A stretch of DNA of 64,000 nucleotides from Hirundichthys speculiger (Eukaryota; Chordata; Actinopteri; Beloniformes; Exocoetidae): NCBI GenBank assembly GCA_018398805.1, contig JAGFBZ010002141.1, positions 1 through 64,000 of the forward strand, written 5' to 3'. The stretch's first letter is position 1. Every line of letters starts with the position of its first letter. Under the pieces are notes generated by a model. That model ran no database searches and was not told where the DNA came from. It saw nothing but the letters and a program-made list of their open reading frames with translations. Position numbers and translations under genes: made by a program. Positions 31,842 to 44,868 of this stretch are shown here, piece after piece.

Positions 31842-32152
31842 CCAGCCAGCATGTCCATGTGGGGCCCATCTGGGGTAAAAGTGAAATATTTGGGTACACA
31901 GTGGGCTTGGGCTTGAAAAGGCCAAATGGGATGGGTCTCATACGGTCTCAGTATTATGGGCCCCAAAATAGGAAGCCTATGTTGGCCAAATATATAGGGC
32001 CCATAAGGGATACAACTGGGCTAGATGGACATAGGTAACATAGTAACATAGGTCCCACCTTAAAACCAGGTATAGCATTCGGAGTTCAATGGGCAAACAC
32101 AGGTAAGGCCACCAGGCAAACCCATGTGGACCCAGATACAATTGCTGGCTGG
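31842..32152. mobile_element. Small element with terminal inverted repeats
   Basis: CCAGCCAGCA at 31842-31851 is mirrored by TGCTGGCTGG at 32143-32152. The similarity continues inward (CCATGTGGGGCCC versus CCATGTGGACCC). The ~310-bp interior is rich in GGGCCC and GGCCAAAT words and has no coding capacity. The CAGC...GCTG ends suggest a hAT-type MITE. No clear 8-bp duplication. Confidence 0.5.
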
Positions 32153-33127
32153 AGTTTTCAACGCATTGAAAATTTTACATCAATAAAGATTTTTAAATCA
32201 GTAATCTTCTCATGTGTGGTGTAACAGGACGTATTTCCTGCCGGTCGAGAGGTTGGTAATCAGATCCTGGACCAGCACTTCAGCTCAGCAGCTCCCAAGG
32301 CTGCGAGACAAACAGATGGAGGTTCACTGGCCTGACCAGTAGGTGTCAGTCTGAGTCTGAGAAACGTTGGAGTTTTCACCTTCCTCAGAAGATGCACTTA
32401 CATAAATGAATCCCTATCAATTTTTAGACAGAAAAAGTGAAGGTGCTTACATGTTTGTATCATCAGATTTTCCCAACAATGTGCATGTATGGTGAAGTCA
32501 ATCATATGAATTCCTGGTTAAGGGTTTATTACTCGGATTTATAAAGTTATCTTAAATGAAGGATTTTCCCCCATTCGGAACTTGTATCCATCCTGACTCT
32601 TCGTTCATATCTTGATTCATTTTCTACTCAACAGAGGTTTGGTGACTGCTTTGATGCTTTTTTGTTGTTGTTGTTGTTTGTCCTTGATTTTTTTTTTTTT
32701 TTTAGCCTAACATGCTGCTCAGGTAAGTCATGGGCACATGATTATCAACCTGATCTCCTACTCCTACTCGAAAATAAGTACACTTAATATCTTCCTCTGT
32801 CACCTTTGACCCCGATGACAACATCTTCACCATAAGAGCATGGCCGCAGACCATGGCCACTCCGATTCCTCTCAATTTGATCTTAATTACAGCAGGGCGG
32901 AGACATTGACATTTTTCTTGGAGTCAAATGAATTACGTCTATTCCTGTTAAGTCTGCTCCCTGTGTGTAAACAGTGTGATTGCAGGTTACACACAAACAT
33001 GGAAAATGCCAATGGAAGTGTTCCATATTTTGTGACTCTAAACCTCTCCCTTGCGTTCTCATTTTGCCGTTTCTTCCTTTAAGCACTTTTCCATAAAACA
33101 TCTCAGGGCCATTTTTCTTTTTTCTTT

Positions 33128-33129
<2 letters not shown>

Positions 33130-33161
<32 letters not shown>
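33130..33161. repeat. Poly-T tract upstream of igf2
   Basis: A 32-bp run of T ending ~57 bp upstream of the igf2 TATA box. Open frames with Lys or Phe runs here are artefacts. Confidence 0.9.
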
Positions 33162-33163
<2 letters not shown>

Positions 33164-33218
33164 CAGCCATGAAGAGGAGGAGCGAGGGGGTGGGGTAGGT
33201 GCAAGGGGCGTGTTTTGG

Positions 33219-33225
33219 TATATAA
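33219..33225 (+). promoter_or_regulatory. igf2b: TATA box of igf2
   Basis: TATATAA sits 167 bp before the start codon, just after G-rich Sp1-like sequence (GAGGGGGTGGGGTAGG and AGGGGCGTG, 33184-33211). It predicts transcription start near 33250 and a 5' UTR of about 135 bp. Confidence 0.6.
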
Positions 33226-33385
33226 TACTTCTCCCTGAGAAGTTTTGCCTGTCGCCTGGTATTTGGGACAGCCTCTCACACATCATCTCTATAGCCTCAC
33301 CAACTGGGAAACTAACTCACCTGCAATCCTCTCCAACCAAAAGCAAAAAGAAAACTCCCCTCCACTTTGACTACTGCTATCTGAC

Positions 33386-33460
33386 ATGGAAACCCAGCAA
33401 AGATACGGATCCCGCTCACTTTGCCACACCTGCCGGAGGACGGAGCACAGCAGAATGAAG
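33386..33460 (+). CDS. igf2b: igf2 exon 1 (coding part)
   Basis: Encodes residues 1-25, [12 protein letters not shown] through SRMK, the teleost N-terminal extension ahead of the hydrophobic signal. The ATG has G at -3 and +4. It ends in phase 0 before GTAACC. Confidence 0.92.
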
Positions 33461-36400
33461 GTAACCACAGAAGAGCATAGTTTCACGTTCCCCTGCTGCG
33501 TCCTGCGCGTTAAGAGAGCGCGCGGACAGACTTGGAGCGATACACTCTGTTTGGCTTGTGTAAAGTAAGAAAACAGCTTTCTGTTCAGTGGATTCGTTGT
33601 TCGCATCAGTTGCACAGTTTTGTGCAAGTTGACTCAACTGGACATCTCCTAAAATGACATGCATTAAATAAAGTTCAAAATATAGAAAGTGCAGAGAGAG
33701 CTACAGCGCGCAAAGCTTCTGTTTTACATCGGAGATAAGACGAGAAGAGAAGTATTGGAAGTTTCTCTGGTCTGGATGGTGCGCTGCTCGCGAGACACGC
33801 TGCAAACAGCTGGTCTTTTTGCCGGTAGATAGGGGGCGGTAGGTCTGAGGGTCATTGAGCTCACTCCGGGGTGAGCAAGGAGAAAATATATGCTGAGTCT
33901 ATCTTTTCGGGTAGTTAACTATCGAGCAGCCAGGCTCGCGACTTTTGGAGAGTTGTGCAAGAGAGTGAAAGCTACAGATACTGGCAACTTTTTCCTACAG
34001 AATAAGCACTTCTAGGTGCCACACATGACAGCGACTGATAGAAATCTGGGAGGGGGATGAGGGGTGCGTGCTCATTTCATATCATATGAGCCAACTGACT
34101 TTTTCAGAGTACTATACAGAGCAGCTTCTGACACTGGAAGTAAAAAACCGTACATGAGTTGAAGTAAGACTTTATCTCACAAAACACCTAGTTGTCATCC
34201 GGGTTCTTATTCTTATTTTTAGCAGACGATTTGTAAATTGATTTTTTACGTTCTAACATTTTCACTGTTCTGCTGTTTTTAGGCTAAGAAGATGTCCACG
34301 ACCAGTCGTGCGCTCCTGTGCGCGCTGGCTCTCACGCTTTACGTCGTGGAGATGGCCTCGGCGGAGACGCTGTGTGGGGGAGAGCTGGTGGATGCGCTGC
34401 AGTTCGTCTGTGACGACAGAGGCTTCTATTTCAGTAGGTTTCAGAGCATCACGAGGTTTCACAACGAGCTGCATAAATGTTGATTCGCCTTTTATTGCGC
34501 GTCAAGTCCCTCTGTTGTCCATTCACACACATCTGTTTTGATAGCTGAGCGCGTCTGTCGCTGAGTGCGTGTTGGCTGTTTTCTTTTCTCACGCACTGAC
34601 GCCCATGCACGCGCAGGCTGAGCGAGAGCGTGAGTGAGAGGGAGACAGGGAGGGAGATTACAGCCAGCTGTGTGTCTCCAGACCTTATCCAGGCTTCTCA
34701 GCTGAGTCTGCTTACTGCTCTGTGGTGGTGGAGATTCTCCGTCAGGCAGGTCATGGTAACCCTATGAAGCTGGAATAGAAGGCAACTGTACTTCTTTACG
34801 TCGTTCTTGGTCGTTCCAGCCCATACCTCTGTACCTCTCATTGCATATGAAAGGACAGCGAGCTGTGAAGACACACAGCGACACAATAGGGTCCTTGATT
34901 ACCTGTAAAGTAACATTACTCCAAGAGGCATGCCAGTCGCCTCATCATGAGTGTCTACAGGCCGGGAGACCACACTGATGAGTTGGATGAGGCGGGTGAA
35001 GGGATCTTGATGTCAGGCTAAGAGGAAAGATCATTAACATTAATTCTGGCTGTTGCTTGCATTGCAGTGATGATAGGGTGGTGGTGATGCTTTTAGCGAA
35101 AGCATTGTTGTTAATCCTCATCTGGATAAGCTTCTGTTTGCTCAGTCTGCAGGGTGTGTGACATAGATAAATTCATCTTCTGATTATGTCCAAAAAGATA
35201 CTAGTGTCCCAAAGAAGCGTTTTTTTTTTTTTTTTTTGTTTGTACTTGCTTTTCCTCAGTCTCAATGATCGTTGACCATTTTGGGCTAACACAGATGAGC
35301 TCCCTTCACCTTTTTCCCCTCCTTCCTCATGGATCACCTGTTCTTTTCTCTCATGTTCCACTTCCTGCAGTTCATTTATTGTATCCTTTTCATGAAATGT
35401 CTCTAGATTTCGAACAGGGCATTTTATTATAGCGTATAATGGCACCTTGTGCAACTTGCTAGCCATACATCCTCTCATCTTTTTCCTCCCCAACTTCCCC
35501 TCTCATGTCATTCTTGCTCTTTTGTTTTGTATTCTTCCTGTTTGCTTGAGCATTGTGTCCCCCCTGCCGCCATGTTCCCCTCCTATCTCCCTGTTAACTT
35601 GACAAAGCACAAGGTTATAGAGGAGTTATTGTATTTATGTACTGTTATATTTCAGAGAGCTTATCTGGTCGCTCTCTTTTGGTGGCTACAGCACAGGGTG
35701 TTTACTTGTGTATTCACTCATTTAAGGACTTCCAGATAGCCCTAATCAGATTATCTCTACAAACAAAAAGATTTGTTGCTGTTGGTCATAGATTTCAGTT
35801 TATCCTCTTTGCACCAAGGGCTGCTATGATTGTTGAAGTAATCCAGCAAAAACAACTCTGATTCATTACCAGTACCAGTGTTGTGTGTTCAGGCCTGAAC
35901 CTTAACCTTCCTCATTGACTTCCTTCATTCTTTGCTGTGTTTCTCCTCAGGTAGGCCAACCAGCAGGAGTAACAATCGACGCACCCCGAACCGTGGGATC
36001 GTAGAGGAGTGTTGTTTCCGTAGCTGTGACCTCAACCTGCTGGAGCAGTACTGTGCCAAACCCGCCAAGTCTGAAAGGGATGTGTCGGCCACCTCTCTAC
36101 AGGTCATACCCATGATTCCTGCACTAAAGCAGGTGCGTCTGAGCAATAACAACACAGCAGTATGGGAAACAGTGCTAATCCCAGTCTTTATCTGTCCTTC
36201 CATCTCTTGTGCCTCCATTCACCTATGAGCCTCACCCCTATGTCACTGACACCGAGTACAGACAGAAATCCACACAGAGACAGGTTTAGCTTGTTTAATG
36301 GTCAATGCTAAGCATTTACCTTCCACACAAAGTGCTGACCGTAATGGAAAACGTCAAGACAGTCACAGCACATTATACTCAGAAAATGGCAGAGTCATAG

Positions 36401-36717
36401 TTACAGACTCAAGTGTGTGTGTCTCAGAGATGGTGGAGACTGTTGAACCATAACAAAACAGTATGTTTTGATTGTCAGATTATTAGTCACGGAACAGCAA
36501 GCTCTCAGAAAAAATGTTCTAAAGTGCCTGCCCTGATGAGGAGAGCTTTAGAGAAATATGCTAGAAACATGCAGGGAATAGTCCATGTTTCAGATCTGTC
36601 TGCAGACACAAGACTGGACCGTGACTGCTTTACAGAGCTTAAAATGCCTTAAATACCCTTTGAAATGTTCTTTGTAAAGACAATATTGCTGACGTGTATA
36701 TATATATATATATATAT

Positions 36718-36779
<62 letters not shown>

Positions 36780-37777
36780 GTATAAATTAAGCCTGTTTTT
36801 AAAATGCAAAAGGGGGGGGGGGCTGCTCTGGAATTAGTTTGGACATGTCCCTAGTTTCTCTCAGTAGGGAGAGTTGATGGTTACAGCTTGCTCTGTGGAC
36901 CAGCTGTTCTTAAGCTATTGAGCAGTCCTGAAGTGAATGAAGGGGGATAAACACTCTTCAAGTGGCAGGACCAAAACAAGCCATTGTGATGGAGGACTGG
37001 CACCTCATGCATAAATCCAAGCTTTGCTGCCACCACTCCCACTTTGTCTCAATCTCTAGTGCTCCAAACAACACCTAATACTTTTCTGTAGTGTAACCGG
37101 AGATGTTCTGAAATGACAGCGTTTCATTCCGTTACATAGGAGGTTACATAGTTTATTGAGCTAAATGACAATAAGATCCTTATATGAATTTTATGCAAGT
37201 GACCACCCTTCCCTCTGACAGTTTGTCAAAGAGGCAGAACAAAGCACGTGTTGACAGCTTCTGTCAGTGTAGGAAACCAAAACAAGGGCCAGCTGGAGGC
37301 AAGATGAGGCTGTTATGACTTCCAGCTCTATAAGAATGAGATTTGATTTCAATTTTACTGGCCCAAACAATTACTGAACTTTTTTTTTTTTTTTACCCCC
37401 CACACCCAAAAAAAAAAAAAACAAAAAACAAGACTTTCCTCCATTGTAATAAACAGTTGCAGAACTTCTTATCACTGTTAATAAACTGACTCCTTTTTTT
37501 CCCTTTTTTCCCTATTTTTGCCTGGACACCACAATAGGACGTCCCAAGGAAGCAGCATGTGACTGTGAAGTATGCCAAATACGAGGTGTGGCAGAGGAAG
37601 GCGGCCCAGCGGCTCCGGAGGGGCGTCCCTGCCATCCTGAGGGCCAAAAAGTTTCGAAGGCAGGCAGAGAAGATTAAAGCCCAGGAGCAGGCAATCTTCC
37701 ACAGGCCTCTTATCAGCCTTCCCAGCAAACTGCCCCCTGTGCTGCTCACCACGGACAACTTTGTCAACCACAAATGA
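33386..37777 (+). CDS. igf2b: Insulin-like growth factor II prepropeptide, 4 exons
   Basis: Secreted growth hormone of the insulin family; in vertebrates it signals through IGF1R-type receptors to drive growth. Coding exons 33386-33460, 34283-34433, 35951-36132 and 37538-37777, all GT-AG with consistent phases, give 215 aa, the usual teleost length. The teleost-type start METQQR precedes a hydrophobic signal ([18 protein letters not shown]), with predicted cleavage after Ala52. The mature B-C-A-D hormone spans about residues 53-117, with the six cysteines at 56, 68, 96, 97, 101 and 110. B begins [16 protein letters not shown] and A begins [11 protein letters not shown]. The basic E-peptide (118-215) contains [11 protein letters not shown] cleavage-like sites. 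Named igf2b for its linkage to th. Single-copy species call it igf2. No defect seen. Confidence 0.97.
34283..34433 (+). CDS. igf2b: igf2 exon 2
   Basis: Encodes AKK, then Met29 and the hydrophobic signal core, then the B domain to FYF. Met29 (A at -3) corresponds to the mammalian start position and could serve as a second initiation site. Markedly GC-rich compared with its surroundings. Confidence 0.95.
35951..36132 (+). CDS. igf2b: igf2 exon 3
   Basis: Encodes the last B residue, the C domain ([14 protein letters not shown]), the A domain ([20 protein letters not shown]), the D domain and the first part of the E-peptide to PALKQ (136). Phase 0 at its 3' end. Confidence 0.96.
36696..36779. 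repeat. (TA)n microsatellite in igf2 intron 3
   Basis: About 78 bp of TA with one GA interruption, ending in CACATG. Lies mid-intron. Confidence 0.95.
37538..37777 (+). CDS. igf2b: igf2 exon 4 (terminal coding)
   Basis: Encodes residues 137-215 of the E-peptide, [20 protein letters not shown] through NFVNHK, and the TGA stop. Rich in Arg/Lys with an amphipathic helix-like middle. Confidence 0.95.
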   Translation, partial: DVPRKQHVTVKYAKYEVWQRKAAQRLRRGVPAILRAKKFRRQAEKIKAQEQAIFHRPLISLPSKLPPVLLTTDNFVNHK

Positions 37778-38692
37778 GCCCGCTGCCAGCCCTTTGCACA
37801 GACAAGAGTTTGAGGGTGAAAAAAAGACTAGGGGATTATAGCTTTGTCTCTGACGTCATTTCTGTGGCAGTCCTCTTTGACCTCCCCTGCCCTGTCCGAG
37901 CCCACCAGTCCTTCCCCCTGCTCTCATCCACCATGTCTTGAACCCCGGGCTCCTTTTTTTCTAATGTCTCCCCACCAAAACCTCACCCGTTCACCCTCCT
38001 CCGGCACACAAACATGCCTTCACATTCTTCCTGTCTGAACCCTTTCTTTCCTCTCTTTCAGTCACTGATACAAAAGAAACAAACACAAATGTTGAACAAA
38101 AGGTTAACAATTCGGCTGAATGCAATTCAGGTGGATACTTAAGCAAAAGAGAAAAAGGAAAGGGGAAAAGAAGATGAAAGAGATCTGTGGTTTGCAAGTG
38201 TCAAGAGGACACCTAGAGGAATGTTTTTTTGACCCGGTGGAAAACAACTGAAAGTGAAGAGCAGCTTGCATGAAAGAATCCATTCCACATCATTTTTCCT
38301 GAGGCAAAAGAAAATCTCTTCTAGTTCTTTTTCTTATTAGTTTGCACCTCTACCTATGAAAGGGACTTCCACACTGTAAGGAATTATTTTGCAAAATTAG
38401 ATTCCTGTTCCAGCACCTTTTGATCACAAACAAAAAGCAGAAAAGAGTCTGCAAAATTGCACATTGCCACGGATTACGTCAAAGTAAAGAAAAAAAAGGC
38501 ACTATTTTTTTTATGAACAATGAAAGTGTAGCTTAAAAAATGTCATGGTGCTAGCTTTGGGAATGGACTCAAAGAAGAGGTTGAAAAGCACGTCTTTTTT
38601 TTTTTGTTTTTATTTTTTTTTGTTTTTGTTTTTCTCTTTGAATGAATATTAAACTTTCCGTTTTAAGGAAAGTGTGACTTTTAAAAAAGGAA

Positions 38693-38698
38693 AATAAA
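38693..38698 (+). terminator. igf2b: Proximal poly(A) signal of igf2
   Basis: AATAAA about 0.92 kb after the stop codon. Confidence 0.4.
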
Positions 38699-39333
38699 GG
38701 ATATGGGGGAGCTCCTGGCAGTGGCACTGTCAAGGGGAAGAGTCACTGAGGAAAATTATGGGCTGTGTTGGCACCTAGGCTCATGGCAAGTGCTAACAAC
38801 TAGTCATTGCTAGTTTGCCAGCATAAGCAGCAAGGGAGGGACCTGAAACCTTGTTCCTCCTGTCCCTCTGAGGCTGACGGACACAGCAGTGAGGGGACAC
38901 ATATGGGACACTGTGGACCGCCTGAACTGGGACAGTACTACGGCTGTGGGACAGTACTTCCTGTTTGCCATGGCTTTGCAGACTGCTCTGACAGGAAGTA
39001 ACATGGCATGGACAAAGAACGAGTGGGATAATGATGATTATATTTTATTTTGTCTTTTTTCATATCAATATTTCAATGAACAAAAGGAAAACCCTGTCAG
39101 TTTCTGGTACCGTGACATTCCTGTTTTTTCAAGTTAGGCATTTTTTTTTCATTTTCATGGTTATTGTTAAGATTTTATTTTGCAGTTTTAAAGAAAGGCA
39201 CAACATTTCATTTCAAAGGGAAAAAAGCAGCAATAATGTCAACTAACCTATTTTTATTTCATTTATATCAGTAGTATTCACATGCTTTTGCCTGAAATCA
39301 AAATACTTGAAAAGAACACAGTACACAGACCAT

Positions 39334-39461
<128 letters not shown>

Positions 39462-40720
39462 CCAGGGATGTTCCCCGTGTTGTGTTTCTTCTTCTTTAGT
39501 CTGAGCTGTATCTTGCGTAATGAGCCGCCAAGCTTTTTTTGTTTGTTTGTTGAAATACAAATAAGGGCACTGTATAAAGGCATTATTTATTTTGTTATAA
39601 AATATATTTGAAAAATTGGTCCAAATAATATACATAGCACTGATGCTCAACTGACAGATTTATTTTGTATGATTTCTGTTTTCCAATTGGAGTTGTAAGG
39701 CTTTTTGTAGATGCTTTGTACCAAAAATAATGTATTTTTTTCATTTGCAGTAGTTACCATAAATTAATATTTTAAGCAGCATAGCCTGAATTGCTTAGGC
39801 ATATTATTTTACAGACATAGGCACATATTCTGAAAAGGATGGTTTGCATGGATTTCCAGAAGCCTGTCAGGGTTGTCTGAGAAAAGTAAAATCATTAATA
39901 AGTGACTATTCTATTATTGGTAAAAATAACTGTTAAACATTAATTGTATTCAAACCCACTATGATTTTGAAGCCACTTTAGTATTGATGGCGGGGAAATG
40001 ATCAGTCCTTCATTAAATTTTGTCTTTGTAATTGTGCATGGTGTCCTAGTCCTCTAAGGAGCATCTTGTGTGTGCCAGTGCCACTGATACTGTGTCGGTT
40101 GGCTCAGAAAGGCCATAAATGTCCATTCAGGTGTGGGGGGTCATCATATTGATGCCCTGACACTATGATATAAGTATCCATCACGGGTCAACTGGAAGTC
40201 ATTGTCTGTCATCTATCTATCCATCTATCTATCTAAAGACAATGACACCGATCTATAGCATATGTGTTGGGGGCTCTTGGCATGCGCCTCTCACTAGCTT
40301 CTAGTAATGCACCCATGCAATGCGTCTGATGTGATGAAGGGCTATCACAATGAGGCATTTCCGAAGCACTCATGAAGTAAAGACATCTATGCTCTCTGAG
40401 GGGAAAGTGGAGTTGATGCTGAGTTCAAGTGGTCAGCTTGTTGTGGAAGTGCAGTTTAGGTTGTTACCTTTACCTGCCACAGTGATGCAGTCGTTTGTGA
40501 CAAACCACTGAAGTCCATGTCTAAAACAGGATAATTCTATGATTCATTAAGGTTTTCTCTGTTTTATCATCCCCATCTAAATAAATTGAGACATAATGAA
40601 TACTCACCATCCAGTACTGTGGTGAAGAGACAAGAATATTTCTGTCAGAGATCCCTGTTATCAAGGCTACATCTTGTCTCTATTTATATTCTACTTCAGT
40701 TGTGCAAAGCAGGCAGTGCA

Positions 40721-40732
40721 ATTAATTAATTA

Positions 40733-40803
<71 letters not shown>
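40721..40803. repeat. (ATTA)n-(ATT)n microsatellite
   Basis: Four ATTA-type units lead into about 22 ATT repeats. Confidence 0.95.
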
Positions 40804-40805
<2 letters not shown>

Positions 40806-41048
40806 TTTTTTCCTCGTAGGACTGCATTCATTCACTATTGTAATGTTTAAACAGGCTACTATAGTGTTCTGATTAATGGCGTGAAAGACAACCACTTCAT
40901 TTTGCTGAATATGAAGAGATACTTTGCCAAGCAATGGCAACTTTTTCTGCGTCAGTAGCTCACTCAGCCTGTGTGTATTTTATTGATTTAACCTCTGCAC
41001 GCTAGAACGTCCGAAATGCACAATTCATGTACTTTCATTTTTAATATC

Positions 41049-41054
41049 AATAAA
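41049..41054 (+). terminator. igf2b: Distal poly(A) signal of igf2
   Basis: AATAAA followed by a T/G-rich stretch (TTTGATGTGTACTG), about 3.27 kb after the stop. Confidence 0.45.
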
Positions 41055-41070
41055 AAAAGCATTTTATCAA

Positions 41071-44000
41071 ACACCCCTTTGATGTGTACTGTCAGCTTCT
41101 AGTCCGTGTTAAGCTTGAGGGCCATTTTTGATTTTTTTTTCTTATCTATTAAACCCCATGTACCCAGCAAATGATTTATTACATGTTGAGGCCCAGCACA
41201 AAGTCTTCAGCTGCTTTCAGCTCTTTCTTTTTTCTTCACAGCCAAATGACCCCTTTGGCTGCTTGTGCAGCTGTCTGTCTCTCTGTCCATCTTTCTCCTG
41301 CTCATCTGCGACAAGGCTAAGTGGAAATCAACACCCACAGAGTTTAAACAGACTGGCCATAGCTCCTCAGTTCTGGATGCCACTAGAAGAGACAGGACTG
41401 TTCTTGCTGCTTGACACACCCATCCATCATCCTCCATCCTCCATCTTTAAATACCAGAGCAATCTCTGCTTCTGTGGCTTACTTTAGCAACTAACATGTC
41501 TTAAATTATCACACGCATTCTGAAAATGGCACAACTTTTCATTGTAGGATATGGAGGCACATACCCAGAGTTTACCAGAGCTATTTGAAAAGTTTAAGGC
41601 TGAAAGAGTTTGAGCTTTACAGCAGTGTAGGAATCTCTTTTTCTTTGGCTTCAGTGCAGAGTTTTGTCTTACAGTGATGAGATGCACATGTGTTGCCTCT
41701 GGCAAAGTGGAGAAGCTGGCTGGCTATCACTGTAGAGGAGCTCATGTTCTGTGTTTTATGGTCATAAATCCCTCTATTAAATCACCTATGCCTGTCTCAT
41801 GAAACCCTATTACCGTACTGAGGTGTCCATATCCAAAACAAGGAAAAAGTAAAAACACTGGAAGTACATGCTGTCATGTACTTTTCATTTTTTTCTCAGA
41901 GTTAATGGCCACACAAGTTCACACACAAGATGCATGTACTGAGCCATTGCCAGTAATGCCACTGCCAATGCATATGAAAATATCAAAGAATTGTCTAGTG
42001 TTATTCATTTCACTAAAAATTAATTAATATTGCAGAGTTGTTGATGTGTCAATCCCTGTGAAGTGCTTAACTTGTACTGACTGTGTGTGGGTGTGTGTGT
42101 GTGTGTGCGTACCCTCTGGAACTGAACCGATGCCCTGCAGATGTTCATGACTCTACATCTTGGAAATGAGATCAGGCACTCTCTAGCCCTCAGGGCTCAT
42201 CATGTCATCACCGTGCCTCACACAACACCATTTGGCACAACATGAATTAACTAAAACAATCTAAACAGTTGAGATTGTTAAAGATGATACCGATCTAGCA
42301 TGGCATAGTATCAAAGGAGAGATTTGAAAATGGAGTATCAATCATTTTCTTACATGAAAGCCTTGACCAAAACTGCCTATACAGATGGCAGAACATCATC
42401 TCCTGTTCTGCAGATATGCATGTAGCTTGGTTGAGTACATGTTTGTCAAACTCTGAAGGACATTTGCAGCCAAGATCATTGGTAATAAAACAATAGAAAG
42501 AGCATATGAATAGGCAGAGCCATCTTGACCAAATAAGTCATAATCTCAAACTCATCAATCTCTATCAGAGAGGCCTCCATAGCTGTGGAGCAGAGTGTAC
42601 ATGTGGGTGGCACAACTCTCCCAGGCTTGATATTGGAAACTGCCAAAGAGCACACTGGAGTTAGTTGTGGTTGGCCGGATGCACGGGATGCATGTAAGGC
42701 CAGGCCAACTATTGAGGCACAGGGTTTGGCAAGCCCAGACCATCACAGCCCAGCGTGGCCACACAGGCCAATTAAGACAGTCCTCCTCCTCTCCTTTTTT
42801 TTTCTCCTCTCCTCCTCTGTCTATCTCTCATCTCCCTCTCTCTTTATCTCTTACTTTCTCTCTTGATCTCCCTTTCTCATTCTCTTGATCCTCACAAAGC
42901 TAGCTCACACATTCCTCTTTTCCCACTTTGCCTCTCTAATTGCTGTGGACTGAAAGGAGAATAGAGAGAAGGCAATGGGATTGAGAGAAAGAGACAGTGA
43001 GAGGGAGAATTAGAGGAAAAAGGGGTCATACCGCAGAGCCTAAACTGCCAGGACAAACTGTACCGGCCCCCTGGAATAGTCAAAACTCCTTGGACTGGTG
43101 TGTATGGGCGCAGGCATCCAGTGCTCCCTGTCCGATTAGTAACACAGAAATTTAACCATTTGTTTTTGTTGTTTTTTTTTTCCCTGTGAAAGAGTTTGAG
43201 TTCATAATGTAAAACATAACTCAGTCTACATCCCTGTGAGGACGCTGTGCCTGGTCCGACAGAACCAGAGTATAAAGGGGGGATTGTGTTTCTTCAGCAC
43301 CCCACAAAACTACCTAATTGCTGATTCCTAATCAACCAGGAGCTGCGATGAGGCTTTTATAATTATGTAACTGTATATTCAAACATGTTAACAGTGTAGA
43401 GGAAAACATTTTTGTGTATTTTAGTGGATTTTGAGTTAAACCGTCTTACGTGTTGGTGTCTTATCTTTACTTTATAATTGCATACACTTTGCCTCATCAA
43501 ATTTAACATTAAATTAAGGATAGCAGGCATAAAAGGTTAAAGTATTTAGGCAAGAAAATACAACTAAACAGTGCCAATGTTTGTTTTAGGCCATGTCTGA
43601 TTATCTCTTTAAAAGAATGAGACAGATCCATACAGCCCACTCATGTACTAAACATAAGACTTGAATACTGCAACTGTAAAGTTTTGCAATTTTGAGGCTT
43701 TTGGTATTTTTGTCAACAGGCAATCTGGATGTGACAAAACATGTTGGGTAGAGTGTATTCTGGAGGGTCAAAACATGGGAAATGAGGTGGTTAAGCTGTA
43801 CAAAGTCATAACAAAATGAGGAATGGTTTCCAGTGTGGTTACTGGGTCATTGCAAGACAATTTCTTCCTGCAGGAAAAACAAGAGGGGGTCACAGCTTTA
43901 TGCTGAATACTTTGTGTATGAAGCAGATTCCGCCAGGGCCATACTTACTGACAGGAATCAAATGCTACACTCTGCGGCCTTTTAGTTCCAAGACATTAGA

Positions 44001-44820
44001 CTATCCACATTTTTATGAAAACAAAATCAGTGCACATTTTCTATGTTCTTCAACGGTGATCGACTTTTGACAGTTTTGAAAAATTCATGAACTTTTTGAG
44101 GGCCAAAACGAATTGAAAGTGCTGCAGGGATAGTTAAGTGGGTGGCAGTAATTTTTTTTAAAGCAAAATGTTGTACTTAATTAAAACAACCAGGTCAGCA
44201 TTTTGTAACATTTAAGGTTTCTTTGTCATTAAATTGAACATTATCCAGGTGGATTCTCAGAGGAATCATCATTGTTGCACGTCAGTGTGTCGCTATATGG
44301 AGGCCACCAAGGCACTACCTGCAACTACGCACATACAAACGCACATGCGCAAAAACTTAGCTGCCCTGATCCATTGGGGGTATTTATGGCAAGACAGTAA
44401 AAGGTCTGAACCAAAATTAATTTGCTTCACTGTGAATGATAAGCAAAAAGAACTTTGAAAGCAAAAACAGACAATCAGTGATGCTGGCACTTGTGGCAGT
44501 GGAGGCACAATAAAGCAGGCTGCACAATCACCAGGGACACTCCCCTCTATGTTTGAACAACATATAATTACAGATCAGGATGGCAGAGCCCATTCTGAGA
44601 GGAAAATAGCAATCTCTCCTAATTACAAGGCAGGCCATGATCCATACCTATCCTTCTCTTCAAATAACTGTTGGATGACTCTCTGTTGGAGGGTTTGGCA
44701 ATAATATTTCTGTTCAGGTAGAGATAAACAGCAAAAACAATGAGGGGGATACAAGCTGAACTGGGCTCCACACACTAACATCTGAAGCAAGGAAAGAAAA
44801 GCAAGACTTCTGTTGTGTTT
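41071..44820. other. Intergenic, no gene seen
   Basis: Mostly unique sequence with a pyrimidine-rich tract at about 42780-42890 (CTCCTCTCC, CATCTCCCTCTCTC) and a matching purine-rich patch at about 42955-43020. No exon recognised. Confidence 0.5.
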
Positions 44821-44826
44821 GTGTGC

Positions 44827-44867
<41 letters not shown>

Positions 44868-44868
44868 C
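44827..44868. repeat. (ATCT)n microsatellite
   Basis: About ten ATCT units, ending exactly at the left end of the next element. Confidence 0.92.

Larger units (their letters stand above)
31376..33200. other. th-igf2 intergenic interval
   Basis: No insulin-like or other exon was found here. It contains the CTCF-like motif, the small inverted-repeat element at 31842-32152 and a T run near 32689-32703. Confidence 0.55.

Noticed and set aside
30696..33380. Insulin gene between th and igf2
   Set aside because: Looked for B- and A-chain-like motifs in all frames by eye and found none.
33051..33458. 135-codon frame overlapping igf2 exon 1
   Set aside because: It spans a poly-T run and reads igf2 in the wrong frame.
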